DNA of 64,000 nucleotides from NCBI RefSeq assembly GCF_001942625.1, contig NZ_MLCL01000054.1:15540-79539 (forward strand), given 5' to 3'. The notes beneath the pieces were generated by a model. The model had not been told where the DNA came from, did no database searches, and saw only the letters and a list, made by a program, of their open reading frames with translations. Of this stretch, positions 7,062 to 16,289 are shown one piece after another (the stretch's first letter is position 1; each line of letters begins with the position of its first letter). The DNA is from Mycobacterium syngnathidarum. GTDB lineage: Bacteria > Actinomycetota > Actinomycetes > Mycobacteriales > Mycobacteriaceae. A program made the translations under genes and the position numbers.

Positions 7062-7200
7062 GACTTCTTCCCCACCATATCCCTTAACGGATTTCGAGGT
7101 AGATGCCGCTTCGCGGCTTCCCTTGACCAGGGCGCAGTGTTGACCGCGGCAGCGTCGTCTACTGGGGCCGCAGTGGCGCCGGCACGCGACGTACGGGACC
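7062..7200. other. Short gap, no gene seen
   Basis: Between two minus-strand genes. No recognisable coding sequence or hairpin of note. Confidence 0.4.
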
Positions 7201-7848
7201 TCATGTCCGGGCGGCTTGCCTGCCTTGGCGGTCGAGAAAGGCTCGGCGGCAACCGGGACAGCAGAATGTGTGCTCGGTGCCGTCGATGTCCGCGGTCACC
7301 GACGCCGGATCGTCGAGACGCACCAAGGCTCCGCACATGGGGTCGACCGCCATCCCATCGGGCACCTCGGCGGTGCCGCGGACCGCATCGTTGATCATGT
7401 CGTTCAACGCCGAGTCGCCGACGACGCGTCCGAACGCGCCGTAACCTCCCTCCGGCACTCCGAGAACGTGCACTTCCGCGTGCGCCTGCTGGTACAACCG
7501 GTCCGGCGCCGGCGCAATGTCGGCGAACACCCGTGTGATGTGAGTAATCAGATACTCGCTCAGCGCCTTTCGCCATGGGCCCGGGACATAGACCCGCGCC
7601 ACATAGCGCGGGGGATCTGTTGGCTTGAGCGGACTCCCCCCGGCCACCCATGTGTCGACCTCGTGTACGACAACGTGGGTGATGCTTTCGAGGAAATCCA
7701 ACACGCCCGGGTCGGCGCGTTCGGCGACCGGATCGCCGAATGATTCCGGGTCGTCGTAGAGCCCGTGAGCCGTCAGGCCACACGCGAGTCGGTCAAGATC
7801 CTCACGGGTGTGCGAACCCTTCGGGACGAACACTTCGGTGAACATCAT
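7201..7848 (-). CDS. Two-part protein ending in a YHS metal-binding domain
   Basis: 215 residues from the ATG at 7848, which has GGAGGG six bases upstream. The C-terminal part (about 168-205) is a YHS domain: VDPMCGALVRLD, then EHTFCCPGCRRAFL, with cysteines typical for heavy-metal handling proteins. The N-terminal part (MMFTEVFVPKGSHTREDLDR and on) looks like a tautomerase-type beta-alpha unit; that link is tentative. It is divergent from a TetR regulator across a perfect palindrome, so it is probably that regulator's target. Confidence 0.7.
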   Translation of the reverse strand: MMFTEVFVPKGSHTREDLDRLACGLTAHGLYDDPESFGDPVAERADPGVLDFLESITHVVVHEVDTWVAGGSPLKPTDPPRYVARVYVPGPWRKALSEYLITHITRVFADIAPAPDRLYQQAHAEVHVLGVPEGGYGAFGRVVGDSALNDMINDAVRGTAEVPDGMAVDPMCGALVRLDDPASVTADIDGTEHTFCCPGCRRAFLDRQGRQAART

Positions 7849-7874
7849 GTCGAGCCCTCCCATGAAATATGTGC

Positions 7875-7899
7875 AGTACACCTCCAGCGTAGGTGTACT
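7875..7899. promoter_or_regulatory. Perfect palindrome, likely TetR operator
   Basis: AGTACACCT (7875-7883) and AGGTGTACT (7891-7899) are exact inverted copies separated by 7 bp, lying between the divergent starts at 7848 and 7917. Immediately right is TATACT (7903-7908), a good -10 whose expected start point is the TetR ATG. Repression of both genes by the TetR product is the simplest reading. Confidence 0.75.
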
Positions 7900-7916
7900 T
7901 TGTATACTTTCAAGTG

Positions 7917-8531
7917 ATGCCCCGCCCCCGGACACTGACCACGGACGCGATCTTCCGAGCTGCGCTCACTGTGCTCGATCGCGACGGGTTCTCCGGGATG
8001 TCAATGCGGGCCGTAGCCGCGGAGCTCCGTGTCAGCCCAATGGCGCTGTATCGGTATGTCGACAACCGTGAGCAGCTCGAGGAGTTGATTGTCGAACAGC
8101 TGCTGGCCCCAATCGACTGCACGGTGCCGACCGGGAGGCCATGGATGCACCGGGTCGAGGTGTTGATGGACCGTCTCCGCACCGCCATCGGCGCGCACCC
8201 CGCGGCCATTCCCCTCCTCCTCTCCCACCGCCACAAATCACTCGCATCCCTGCGGTGGATCGAGTCGATGCTCACCGTGCTCAACGAAGCGGGACTCGCC
8301 GGGAAAGACAGAGCGATCGCACAACGAAGTCTCGTCAGCTACCTGCTCGGCAGCCTCAGTAGCCAGCACTCGAGCGCACTGTCCGGACCAGGCACCGCGA
8401 GCATGGCCACGCTGTCCGACACCGAGTTTCCCCACGTCGTCGAAACCGCGCGCACGGCACAGTGCATCACGCCAGACGATGAATTCCACTTGGGGCTCGC
8501 CGCACTGTTGCGTGGCCTCAAACCTGATTAG
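7917..8531 (+). CDS. TetR family transcriptional regulator
   Basis: 204 residues. The N-terminal helix-turn-helix is clear: TTDAIFRAALTVLDRDGFSG then MSMRAVAAELRVSPMALYRY. The C-terminal ligand domain resembles the TetR_C_1 type. The ATG at 7917 is preferred over upstream frames because the palindromic operator and a -10 box (7903-7908) would otherwise lie inside the gene; this implies a leaderless message. Confidence 0.9.
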   Translation: MPRPRTLTTDAIFRAALTVLDRDGFSGMSMRAVAAELRVSPMALYRYVDNREQLEELIVEQLLAPIDCTVPTGRPWMHRVEVLMDRLRTAIGAHPAAIPLLLSHRHKSLASLRWIESMLTVLNEAGLAGKDRAIAQRSLVSYLLGSLSSQHSSALSGPGTASMATLSDTEFPHVVETARTAQCITPDDEFHLGLAALLRGLKPD

Positions 8532-8779
8532 GGTTCGCGGTAGGAACCTTCGAAAGCTCTTGGCACGCAAGCAATTCCAGGCCCGATCTACCGACACTCG
8601 CTGGGCTCGAACCTGATCGTGGCAGCAGCCGCCATGGACGTGGGTGCCACCGGCCAGGTCGACGGCGGTAGCTGATCCGACCGGGCAGATGCCGACATCG
8701 CCCTAGCGACCCCTGGAATAAAATTCGTGCCCAGTCAACTTGGCTCGAGAGTCGTCATTCCCCCGACTCAGGAGCACCC
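8532..8779. other. Gap with a possible 3' gene remnant
   Basis: The plus strand contains YRHSLGSNLIVAAAAMDVGA then TGQVDGGS and a stop at 8674-8676, reading like the last residues of a lost enzyme, but no upstream frame continues it and I cannot name the family. Confidence 0.35.
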
Positions 8780-9589
8780 ATGACCCGTCCTGTTCGTGTC
8801 GCCGTGCAGATCCAGCCCGGCGGTACGCCCGACTACCGCACGTGGCGCGACGCCGTCCTGGCCGCCGACGACCTCGGTGTCGACGTGATCTTCGGTTACG
8901 ACCACTTCCACCGCCCGGCGATGGAGGCGCTCGTCGACGGTAAGCCCGTCCTGTTCGACGAGCAGCCCGACGTGGCCAATTTCGAGGGCTGGACCGCGCT
9001 CGCGTCGTGGGGTGAGATCACCTCACACGCCGAGATCGGACTCCTCGTCACCGGCGTCGGGTACCGCAACCCGGACCTGCTCGCCGACATGGCGCGCACC
9101 GTCGACCACATCAGCGGCGGCCGGCTCATCCTCGGCCTCGGCGCCGGATGGTACGAAAAGGATTACACCACCTACGGTTACGACTTCGGCACCTTCGGCT
9201 CCCGCTTCGATCTGTTCGGCGAGAGCCTGATCCGCATCGAGAACCGGCTGGCTGCACTGATCCCCCCGCCCGTGCGCAAGCTGCCGATCCTCATCGGCGG
9301 CACAGGGCCCAAGCGTTCGCTGCCCGCCGTTGCCCGGCACGCCGACATCTGGCACGCGTTCCAAGAACTCGATGCGTTTCGCCGGTCCAGCGACCGCGTC
9401 GACGAGCTGGCTGCGACGTTCGGCCGCCACGGCGCGGACATCGAACGCTCGACGCTGTGGCAGAACGCCGACAGCGCCGATGCCTTCCGCGAAGCCGGCG
9501 TCACGTTGTTCCAGACCGAGCTCACCTCCGACAACGGATACGACCTCAGCTCTCTCAAGGAGGTGCTCACATGGCGAGACAACGGATGA
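8780..9589 (+). CDS. LLM-class F420-dependent oxidoreductase
   Basis: 269-residue TIM-barrel protein of the luciferase-like family. Seen: VRVAVQIQPGGTPDYRTWRD at the N-terminus, FGYDHFHRPAM, the cofactor-region motif LADMARTVDHISGGRLILGLGAGW split over residues 112-135, and PILIGGTGPKRSLPAVARHADIW. In mycobacteria such proteins use deazaflavin F420. Substrate unknown. ATG at 8780 follows AGGAGCACCC. Confidence 0.9.
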   Translation: MTRPVRVAVQIQPGGTPDYRTWRDAVLAADDLGVDVIFGYDHFHRPAMEALVDGKPVLFDEQPDVANFEGWTALASWGEITSHAEIGLLVTGVGYRNPDLLADMARTVDHISGGRLILGLGAGWYEKDYTTYGYDFGTFGSRFDLFGESLIRIENRLAALIPPPVRKLPILIGGTGPKRSLPAVARHADIWHAFQELDAFRRSSDRVDELAATFGRHGADIERSTLWQNADSADAFREAGVTLFQTELTSDNGYDLSSLKEVLTWRDNG

Positions 9590-9688
9590 CGGCGGTCAAA
9601 CACGTGTGCTTTACGGCTCCATCGGGCTGGGCGACCAAACGACTGCCGACGCGTTTGAATCGCTTGCCCGCTCCCGTCCGGACAGTCG

Positions 9689-10285
9689 ATGAGATCGGAC
9701 CGGGTCAGCACTGGCACCGCGACGGTCGAGACGTGTCCGCATTACTTGACGGTGCTCGCCGAGGAGATCCCGAACGGCGCGACCGCGTTCAAATGCTGTC
9801 CGCCGATCCGTGAGGCGTCGAATCGGGAACTGCTCTGGCAGGGCCTGCTCGACGGCACGATCGACTGCATCGTCTCGGACCACTCACCGTCGACGATCGA
9901 CCTGAAGGACGTCGAGAACGGCGACTTCGGCGTTGCATGGGGCGGTGTCGCCTCGCTGCAGCTCGGCCTGTCATTGATCTGGACCGAGGCCAAGCGTCGC
10001 GGCGTGGAACTTTCGCAGGTGCTCGACTGGATGGCAGCCAAACCCGCCGAGCTCGCCGGGTTGAACACCAAGGGCAAGATCGCCCTCGGCTACGACGCCG
10101 ATTTCGCGATTTTCGAGCCCGAATCTGCACAGGTCGTCGATGTGCACAAGCTGCATCACAAGAACCCGATCAGTCCGTACGATGGGCGTGCCCTCGCCGG
10201 TGTCGTGACCAGCACCTGGCTGCGTGGCAAGAAAGTCGACTTCCAGACTGCACAAGGCCGGATGTTGCGCCGCGGCGGCGTGTAG
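9689..10285 (+). pseudogene. Allantoinase, C-terminal fragment only
   Basis: From about 9722 the frame reads TVETCPHYLTVLAEEIPNGA, FKCCPPIREASNRELLWQGL, CIVSDHSPSTIDLK and VDVHKLHHKNPISPYDG, all strong allantoinase (AllB, amidohydrolase) motifs that include one metal-ligand His region and the catalytic Asp in SDHSP. The first about 230-250 residues, with the HxH metal site and carboxylated Lys, are missing and upstream DNA does not encode them. At 198 residues it cannot be a working enzyme. Confidence 0.85.
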
Positions 10286-10361
10286 CGCGGGCGCCGCGTG
10301 CCGGGTACGCATCGCGCACACTGGGACACGCATCCGACGCCATGGAGGAACGATTCCGGAT

Positions 10362-12056
10362 ATGAGTCCCAGCCTCGGCACCGCCGAATTCGACTTCATC
10401 ATTGTGGGAGCAGGCAGTGCGGGCTGCCTGCTCGCCAATCGGTTGAGTGCCAACCCCGATCACCGTGTGCTCCTGATCGAAGCCGGCGGTAAAGACGACT
10501 GGTTCTGGATCAAGGTGCCGGTGGGCTATCTGTACACCATTGCCAACCCGCGCACCGACTGGTGTTTCACCACCGAAGCCGACCCAGGTCTGGCGGGCCG
10601 CAGCATTCTCTATGCGCGTGGCCGGGTGATCGGCGGCTGCTCGTCGATCAACGCGATGATCCACATGCGTGGACAGGCCAGCGATTACGACCTTTGGGCG
10701 CAGGCCACCGGCGACGAACGATGGCGTTGGGGCGGCTCGGACAGACCCGGCGAGACGCTGGCGATCTACAAGGAGTTGGAAGACTACTTCGGCGGAGCCG
10801 ATGATTGGCACGGCGTCGGTGGAGAGATCCGCGTGGAGCGGCCGCGAGTGCGCTGGAAGATCTTGGACGCCTGGCAGGCCGCCGCTGCCCAGGTGGGCAT
10901 CGCCCCGATCGACGAATTCAACCGGGGAGACAACTCCGGCAGCGCCTACTTTCACGTCAACCAGCGACGGGGCCGGCGCTGGTCGATGGCCGATGCCTTC
11001 CTACATCCCATCGCCCACCGCCCCAACCTCACCGTGTACACCCGGACCCAGGCAGTGCGGCTGCTGATGGACGACCAGGTCCGCGACGATCAGCGGCGCG
11101 GCGCGTGGACCACGGCCCAGCAACGCGTCACCGGCCTTCGGCTGATTAAGGACGGCCAGAGTATCGACGTCCGAGCCCGCCGGGAGGTGATCCTGAGCGC
11201 CGGAGCGATCGGATCGCCGCATCTCCTGCAGGTTTCGGGTCTCGGTCCGGCCGGCCTGCTCGCTCAACACCACGTACCCGTGGCCGTCGATCTGCCGGGA
11301 GTGGGCGAGAACCTCCAGGACCATCTGCAGCTGCGGACCGTCTACCGTGTCCAGGGCACCCGGACCGTCAACACGCTGTACCGGAACTGGATCACCCGTG
11401 GCGGCATGGGATTTCAGTACCTGACGCTGCGATCAGGACCGATGACCATGCCGCCCTCCACACTGGGGGCTTTCGCGAAAAGCGATCCGGCACTGGCCAG
11501 TCCCGATTTGGAATGGCATGTGCAGCCGTTGTCGTTGCCCAAGTTCGGCGAACCGCTACACCGTTTCGGAGCGATCACTCCGTCGGTCTGCAACCTTCGA
11601 CCCAGCTCGCGCGGCCACGTGCGCATGGCAAGTGCCGATCCGCTGAACAACCCGAAGATCGCCTGCAATTATCTGTCGACTGACGCCGATCGTCGGCTGG
11701 CCGTGCGCGGCCTCCGGATGACCCGGCAGATCATGGCAGCGCCGGCGCTTGCCCCGTATAGGCCGCAAGAGTTGCTGCCCGGGCCGCAACTGGTGAGCGA
11801 CGAAGACCTGCAGCAGGCTGCCAGTGAACTCGGAACAACGATCTTCCACCCGGTAGGCACCTGCGCGATGGGATCCTTTGATGCACAGGGCATCCCGACG
11901 TCAGCAGCTACGGTACTCGACACCGATTGTCGCGTATACCGCGTCGCCGGCCTACGAGTGGTCGATGCTTCGGCGATGCCCACCATCACTTCCGGGAACA
12001 CCAACGCACCGGTCATGCTGATCGCCGAACGCGCTGCCCGGGCGATCGTGGGCTGA
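10362..12056 (+). CDS. GMC family FAD-dependent oxidoreductase (choline-dehydrogenase-like)
   Basis: 564 residues. The N-terminal FAD-binding fold is FDFIIVGAGSAGCLLANRLS, with the GMC signature GRVIGGCSSINAMIHMRGQA. Later come EVILSAGAIGSPHLLQVSG, FHPVGTCAMG carrying the catalytic His, and the C-terminal SGNTNAPVMLIAERAA. Oxidises an alcohol; substrate not readable. ATG at 10362 has GGAGGA upstream; the frame is open further upstream without support. It follows the allantoinase relic by 76 bp. Confidence 0.93.
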   Translation: MSPSLGTAEFDFIIVGAGSAGCLLANRLSANPDHRVLLIEAGGKDDWFWIKVPVGYLYTIANPRTDWCFTTEADPGLAGRSILYARGRVIGGCSSINAMIHMRGQASDYDLWAQATGDERWRWGGSDRPGETLAIYKELEDYFGGADDWHGVGGEIRVERPRVRWKILDAWQAAAAQVGIAPIDEFNRGDNSGSAYFHVNQRRGRRWSMADAFLHPIAHRPNLTVYTRTQAVRLLMDDQVRDDQRRGAWTTAQQRVTGLRLIKDGQSIDVRARREVILSAGAIGSPHLLQVSGLGPAGLLAQHHVPVAVDLPGVGENLQDHLQLRTVYRVQGTRTVNTLYRNWITRGGMGFQYLTLRSGPMTMPPSTLGAFAKSDPALASPDLEWHVQPLSLPKFGEPLHRFGAITPSVCNLRPSSRGHVRMASADPLNNPKIACNYLSTDADRRLAVRGLRMTRQIMAAPALAPYRPQELLPGPQLVSDEDLQQAASELGTTIFHPVGTCAMGSFDAQGIPTSAATVLDTDCRVYRVAGLRVVDASAMPTITSGNTNAPVMLIAERAARAIVG

Positions 12057-12145
12057 ATCGTCGAATCCTGAATGGCCCAGGGCACCCGCCACTCGCGAAC
12101 GCCGTCGGGGTCGGCCCGAGCCAGAACTCAACTGGCGTTCACGTC

Positions 12146-13389
12146 CTACGGGTTGATGGTGGGCTCACCGATCTGGCGGCCCCACACATACTCGGACACC
12201 AGCGGCTGACCGAGTTCGAAATGGTTGTACGGGGCGATCGAGGCCCCGGTGTCCATCACCAGGTATGGGGCCGGCCACAGATCCTTGGTGACCGGCTGCC
12301 AGCAGCCGGGCCGGCCCTCGGGGCCGCCCTTGGCGTTCACCCGGGGCAAGTTGTCGGGATACACATACGGATTTCCGGCACCGATGAGAAAGTCCTGCAG
12401 CTCGATCGCATAGCCGTTGCGGGTCTGCTGGGCGAACTTCGGGGCAGCCTCCGCATAGTTGCGGACAGAACACGCCAACGCCGGGCTGTTGCGGTCCAGC
12501 ATCTCGCTGACCGGCAGGAGGTCTTGAGCACCGCGCACCAGGTACGGCCCACCGCGCTCGAAGATGTCACCGCCGGTGTTACCGAAACCGACGGCCGCCA
12601 CCAAGGCCTGATCGAGGTTGCCGCGCTGCTCGTTGAGCGTGCGCGCGGTGGTCACCGCGTTGGTCAGCCCGTCGAACAGATCCGGGGCGGCGTCGGCATA
12701 GACCTCACCCAAATCGGCCAGACCCGCAGTGTCACGCCGGATCTGGGGCATCCGCTGGTTCAGATCCCCAGGATCTCGTTGCCGTGCACGATCGACTGAC
12801 CGAACTTGTCACCCAACCCGTCGAGGGCTTGCGCGGTGGCCGTCAACGTCTGGTTCAACTTGATCGGATCGATCTGCTCAGAGATCGCGGTGATCGTCTC
12901 GAACAAGGTGTTGAACTCCGTGGTCACCCCTTGGGCACGAATCGGCGTGCCCGGCGTCAACCGCTGCGACGACGGGTTGGGCGGCGACAGGAAAGAGATG
13001 TACTTGTTGCCGAACACCGTGGTGGCCCGCAGCTCGGCGGTCACGTTCTCCGGGATCAGCTTCAGGTACTGAGGCTTGACGTCCAGGGTCAGCTTGGCCT
13101 CGAGGTCGTCATCGACATTGACCACGTCGATGGACGCCAACCGGCCGATCGGCACACCGTTGAAAGTGACCTTCGAACCCGGATCCATCGACAGACCAGC
13201 CCGCCCGGACAACACCGTCAGCTGCGTCTTGTCCTCGAAGGACCCACGGAACTGCATCCAGGTCAACGTCAATACCGCAACCAGGACGATGATCATCCCC
13301 GCGCACGCCGTCTTGTACGGCGGGTCGTACCGCCAGTGCTTGAACCGCTGTCCGGGCCGGGCCCGCGATGTCGCGGTGGATGAGGCCAC
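12146..13389 (-). pseudogene. Orphan mceA, split by a 1-bp deletion
   Basis: MceA proteins form part of the lipid-importing Mce complexes. The 5' part (from GTG 13389, GGAGG upstream) encodes a cytoplasmic head, one membrane helix (AGMIIVLVAVLTLTW) and the MCE domain (LSGRAGLSMDPGSKVTFNGV, IGRLASIDVV). It reaches GNEIL and then stops. The 3' part continues at once in another frame with DLNQRMPQIRRDTAGLADLG through to the normal MceA end. Adding one base in the C run at 12766-12769 (four instead of five) would restore about 414 residues. No yrbE or mceB-F neighbours are present. Confidence 0.88.
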
Positions 13390-13638
13390 GCACAAACCTC
13401 CGACTTGTTGACGCAGCCGGCCAGTTTGATGACCAAAGACGCAGCCAGCGGGTGAGCGAGCAGAACTCTCGCAAACAACCCGAGACGACCGCAACTGCAA
13501 GCCGCCTGATGCGGCAAACATCAAATTGCGATCGTCAGGAGACTGTCATCACAGTCAGCGGCCCGCGGTAACGGGCGTAACGCGGCGAGCGACATCTCCC
13601 CGCCGCTGCTTCGCTCGGCTAAGGCCGAACGCCTGCCG
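13390..13638. other. Intergenic, no gene seen
   Basis: Between the mceA start and the lipoprotein stop. No coding signal; GC-rich imperfect hairpins near 13590-13630 could end transcription of neither gene with confidence. Confidence 0.4.
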
Positions 13639-14241
13639 TCACAGTCCTGACGGCACGACCTTGCCGTCGATCGTCACCTCGACCTCATGGGTCTTCGTGT
13701 TGTAGGCGATTTGGCCGTGCTCGAACGTTTCCACGAGCAGGTCGCCGTCGGCGTTCTCATCACTGGTGGGCGCACCCAGCGGGCCTACCGAGCCGTTCTC
13801 GCCGGTGACCTCAGGCAGGCCTTCCGGGTTACGCGGGACGTTCCAGGCCTCCCTGATCTTGCCCCAGGTGATGTAGGCGGGTGTGCCCGCGGCGTCGTTC
13901 TTGGCGGTGATCACGCCGCCCTGGAACTGTTGGAATACCAAGCCACTGTCTCGGGTTCCGGCGTTGCGGTCACCGGTCAGTGGTTTGCCGAGCGCCTGCT
14001 TCTGGCTCTGGGTTGCCGAGGAGTACTTGGCCGCGATCGGACCGGTCAGCGTCACCTCGACGTCGCGCTCCCCCATCAGCTTCACCTCGCTGGGCGGAGC
14101 TTCAGTTGTGGAGGTGGCGATCAACCCGACTTGGGGCTGAGCCGACATGTCGACGTTCTGGCCATTGCTGCATCCCACAGTGAGCAGCGCGGCGGCCGAC
14201 AGGCCGGCGAGTGCTGTGCGGTGGTATGCGTTCGTCCTCAT
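13639..14241 (-). CDS. Secreted lipoprotein with LGFP-type repeat
   Basis: 200 residues. A signal peptide ends in the lipobox LLTVGCSNG, so Cys 24 should be lipidated. The mature part contains GGVITAKNDAAGTPAYITWG and REAWN, resembling LGFP repeats of mycobacterial and corynebacterial envelope proteins, thought to anchor in the cell wall. Function otherwise unknown. Single gene, with its own short upstream region. Confidence 0.8.
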   Translation of the reverse strand: MRTNAYHRTALAGLSAAALLTVGCSNGQNVDMSAQPQVGLIATSTTEAPPSEVKLMGERDVEVTLTGPIAAKYSSATQSQKQALGKPLTGDRNAGTRDSGLVFQQFQGGVITAKNDAAGTPAYITWGKIREAWNVPRNPEGLPEVTGENGSVGPLGAPTSDENADGDLLVETFEHGQIAYNTKTHEVEVTIDGKVVPSGL

Positions 14242-14349
14242 GAGCTCCCTCTCGCGGCGTCGCGTGGGGGGAGATTCGACTGAACCCCGCCCGGCCGGAC
14301 TATAACCGAACCACTTGAGTGGCGCAGGGGGTCGCTGGTTATACCGCCA

Positions 14350-14790
14350 CTACGTGCACGGATATTGCCCGTTGAGTACGCAATTCGTTGGAGGCGCGTA
14401 GACGCCGGACAGCACGCCGCGCATCCCGCCGGTGGCTGAACCACCCGGCGCGATGATGCGATTCCAGTTCGCGGGCCCGAGAACATAGTGCGTGCCGTAT
14501 CGGGTGAGTGTGCTACTCCATGTGTGCGATACGGATTCGCCTGGCGGCAGGTCGAATTCGAGCCGCCAGTCCGTCATCGGTACCGCGCTCGCGTTGACGA
14601 TGGTGAAGCGGGCAATGAAACCGGTTTGCCATGTCGATGTCACCGACAGCCTGGCGGCGGCCGCAACTGCATGAGCGACCGGGATGGTGGACCACCCGGA
14701 CACGGCAAGCATCATCGCCGCCAGCGCTACGTGAAGCGCTGTGCTCCAGCGCTTCACGCGATTGTCGGGTCTGGCCACAGCTGCAAACAA
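14350..14790 (-). CDS. Secreted carbohydrate-binding (CBM2-like) protein
   Basis: 146 residues: a signal peptide (VALAAMMLAVSGW region, cleavage near AHAVAAA) followed by one cellulose/chitin-binding module of the CBM2 type. Landmarks are the conserved Trp in MTDWRLEFDLPPGESVSHTW, the later GPANWNRIIAPGGSATGG, and a terminal disulfide-prone pair (TNCVLNGQYPC). No catalytic domain. It is similar in size and layout to the Mycobacterium tuberculosis Rv1987-type proteins. Confidence 0.82.
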   Translation of the reverse strand: MFAAVARPDNRVKRWSTALHVALAAMMLAVSGWSTIPVAHAVAAAARLSVTSTWQTGFIARFTIVNASAVPMTDWRLEFDLPPGESVSHTWSSTLTRYGTHYVLGPANWNRIIAPGGSATGGMRGVLSGVYAPPTNCVLNGQYPCT

Positions 14791-14921
14791 TAAAGCCGAG
14801 CCATCGATGTCTGCCCGCGCATCGCCGGTCAGCTGCGGTACCTTTGCCCAACTGAAACCATCGCGAGATTTTTACCTGGAATCGTGTCGCCCGCCATCGA
14901 TACCGCATAACACTGTTGGAC

Positions 14922-15572
14922 ATGACGATCGCGCAGGACGTCCAAACTGAACGTGCGGCATTCGCGGACACGCTGATGGCGGTGGGCCCGTCGGCCGGCA
15001 CCGGATGTGGTGAGTGGACTGCGCTCGATCTTGCCGCCCATCTGGTGGGTGAAGAGCGCAACGGTGGTGTGATGACTTTCATCGCACGCTCCCTGGTTGC
15101 GCGTGGCGTCTCGGTGCCGGCCGAACCGAGACTGGTCGACACCGCAATGCGCCTCCAGCGACGCCACGGGTTTGCCGCATTGGTGAACAGGTTGCGGCGT
15201 CCCGTCCCGCAGCTACTGCTGCGGCCACGGGTGGCGCCACTCTCGTTGTTCGAGTACTGGACGCATCATGACGATTTGGTCCGAGTCAGCGAGCGGGGCC
15301 ACAACGTGCCGGCGACTCTGGCTGAGGTCATACCTCTCGTACTGCGTTATCAGGTCAAGCAATTGCCCGCCGGCGTCCGGGTGACCATCGGTACCAACGA
15401 CAACCGCTACCAGTGGTCTGTCGGGCCAACGACGGCGCCGGAGGTAACACTGGCCGGCTCTCTTCCGGACCTGCTCCGCTGGTTGTCAGGGCGTGTGACG
15501 GCAGACGAAATCACCACGACCGGTCCTGACCTCCCCGTGCAGGTGCTCCGGGGGTTCACCGGTCACGTGTGA
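14922..15572 (+). CDS. Maleylpyruvate isomerase N-terminal (DinB-like) family protein
   Basis: About 216 residues. The helix pattern with ERAAFADTLMAVGPSAGTGC then GEWTALDLAAHLVGEERNGG fits the mycothiol-dependent maleylpyruvate isomerase N-terminal domain, where His and Glu/Asp bind metal. A separate C-terminal part (about 130-215) is SCP2-like in layout. Exact reaction unknown. ATG at 14922 chosen; an upstream TTG is possible. Confidence 0.75.
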   Translation: MTIAQDVQTERAAFADTLMAVGPSAGTGCGEWTALDLAAHLVGEERNGGVMTFIARSLVARGVSVPAEPRLVDTAMRLQRRHGFAALVNRLRRPVPQLLLRPRVAPLSLFEYWTHHDDLVRVSERGHNVPATLAEVIPLVLRYQVKQLPAGVRVTIGTNDNRYQWSVGPTTAPEVTLAGSLPDLLRWLSGRVTADEITTTGPDLPVQVLRGFTGHV

Positions 15573-15608
15573 CCGCTCGGACCACGAACGAGCTTGTCCC
15601 CCTTGGCA

Positions 15609-16289
15609 TCAGGTCACTGGATGAAGCGGCGCGCCAGCGGCCCGGTATAAGTCCGATGCCGTACCCATCGCGGCTTTGACCGTGTTGTAGTAGTGCGTTC
15701 CGACCCCGCCGTGATACTTCAGCAGTTGCGGGTTCTGCGCGAGCGTGGCCGCCAGGACCGCGTCACCGCTGGTGATTCGGTACTTCTTGAACGCCTCAGT
15801 GAATCGGGCGATGAACCGGGCGATCGACTTGTTGGGATCCTGGCGTTCGGCCACAGTGCCGAAGCTGGCTTTCTCCTGGAACAGGCCGATGACCTCGTCA
15901 GCAGAGCCTCCCGGTCCCCCGTAGGCCTGCACACCTCCGGAAACGGCGGGGCGGAAGCCGGACTCGATTTTCGCAGTGGCGATGACGGTCTTGATCTGGT
16001 CGTCGCTCAACCTGGCAGCCCTGCCCTGGCTCACGATGGCCTTGACGATGTCCTGTGCGCTGGAGTCTTTGGTGACGACCGCCGGTGCCGGGACGGTGGC
16101 GGCTGCGGCCGTGTGGGTGACGGTGCCGTCCGCCGGTGGTTGCTCAACCGCGATCTCGGGATGCTGATGCATCGGCGAGGTCAGCAAAGTGGCACCGGCG
16201 AGGCCAGAAGCGACGAGGACGGTGGAAACGATCTTCTTCGCGTGCTTGGGTCTTCCGAACGTCTCGATTGCCCGGTTGGCTCGGTGCAT
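15609..16289 (-). CDS. Secreted transglycosylase/Rpf-like lysozyme-fold protein
   Basis: 226 residues. An N-terminal signal or anchor (KKIVSTVLVASGLAGATLLT) is followed by a Thr/Ala/Pro-rich linker (about 45-75) and a compact alpha-helical domain with DDQIKTVIATAKIESGFRPA. There the Glu of AKIESGF sits where lytic transglycosylases place the catalytic acid; GLFQEKASFGTV and ILKYHGGVGTHYYN-type residues follow. Probably cleaves or binds peptidoglycan. ATG at 16289 has AAGGAGAGCC upstream. A CRP-like site lies about 200 bp upstream. Confidence 0.75.
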   Translation of the reverse strand: MHRANRAIETFGRPKHAKKIVSTVLVASGLAGATLLTSPMHQHPEIAVEQPPADGTVTHTAAAATVPAPAVVTKDSSAQDIVKAIVSQGRAARLSDDQIKTVIATAKIESGFRPAVSGGVQAYGGPGGSADEVIGLFQEKASFGTVAERQDPNKSIARFIARFTEAFKKYRITSGDAVLAATLAQNPQLLKYHGGVGTHYYNTVKAAMGTASDLYRAAGAPLHPVT

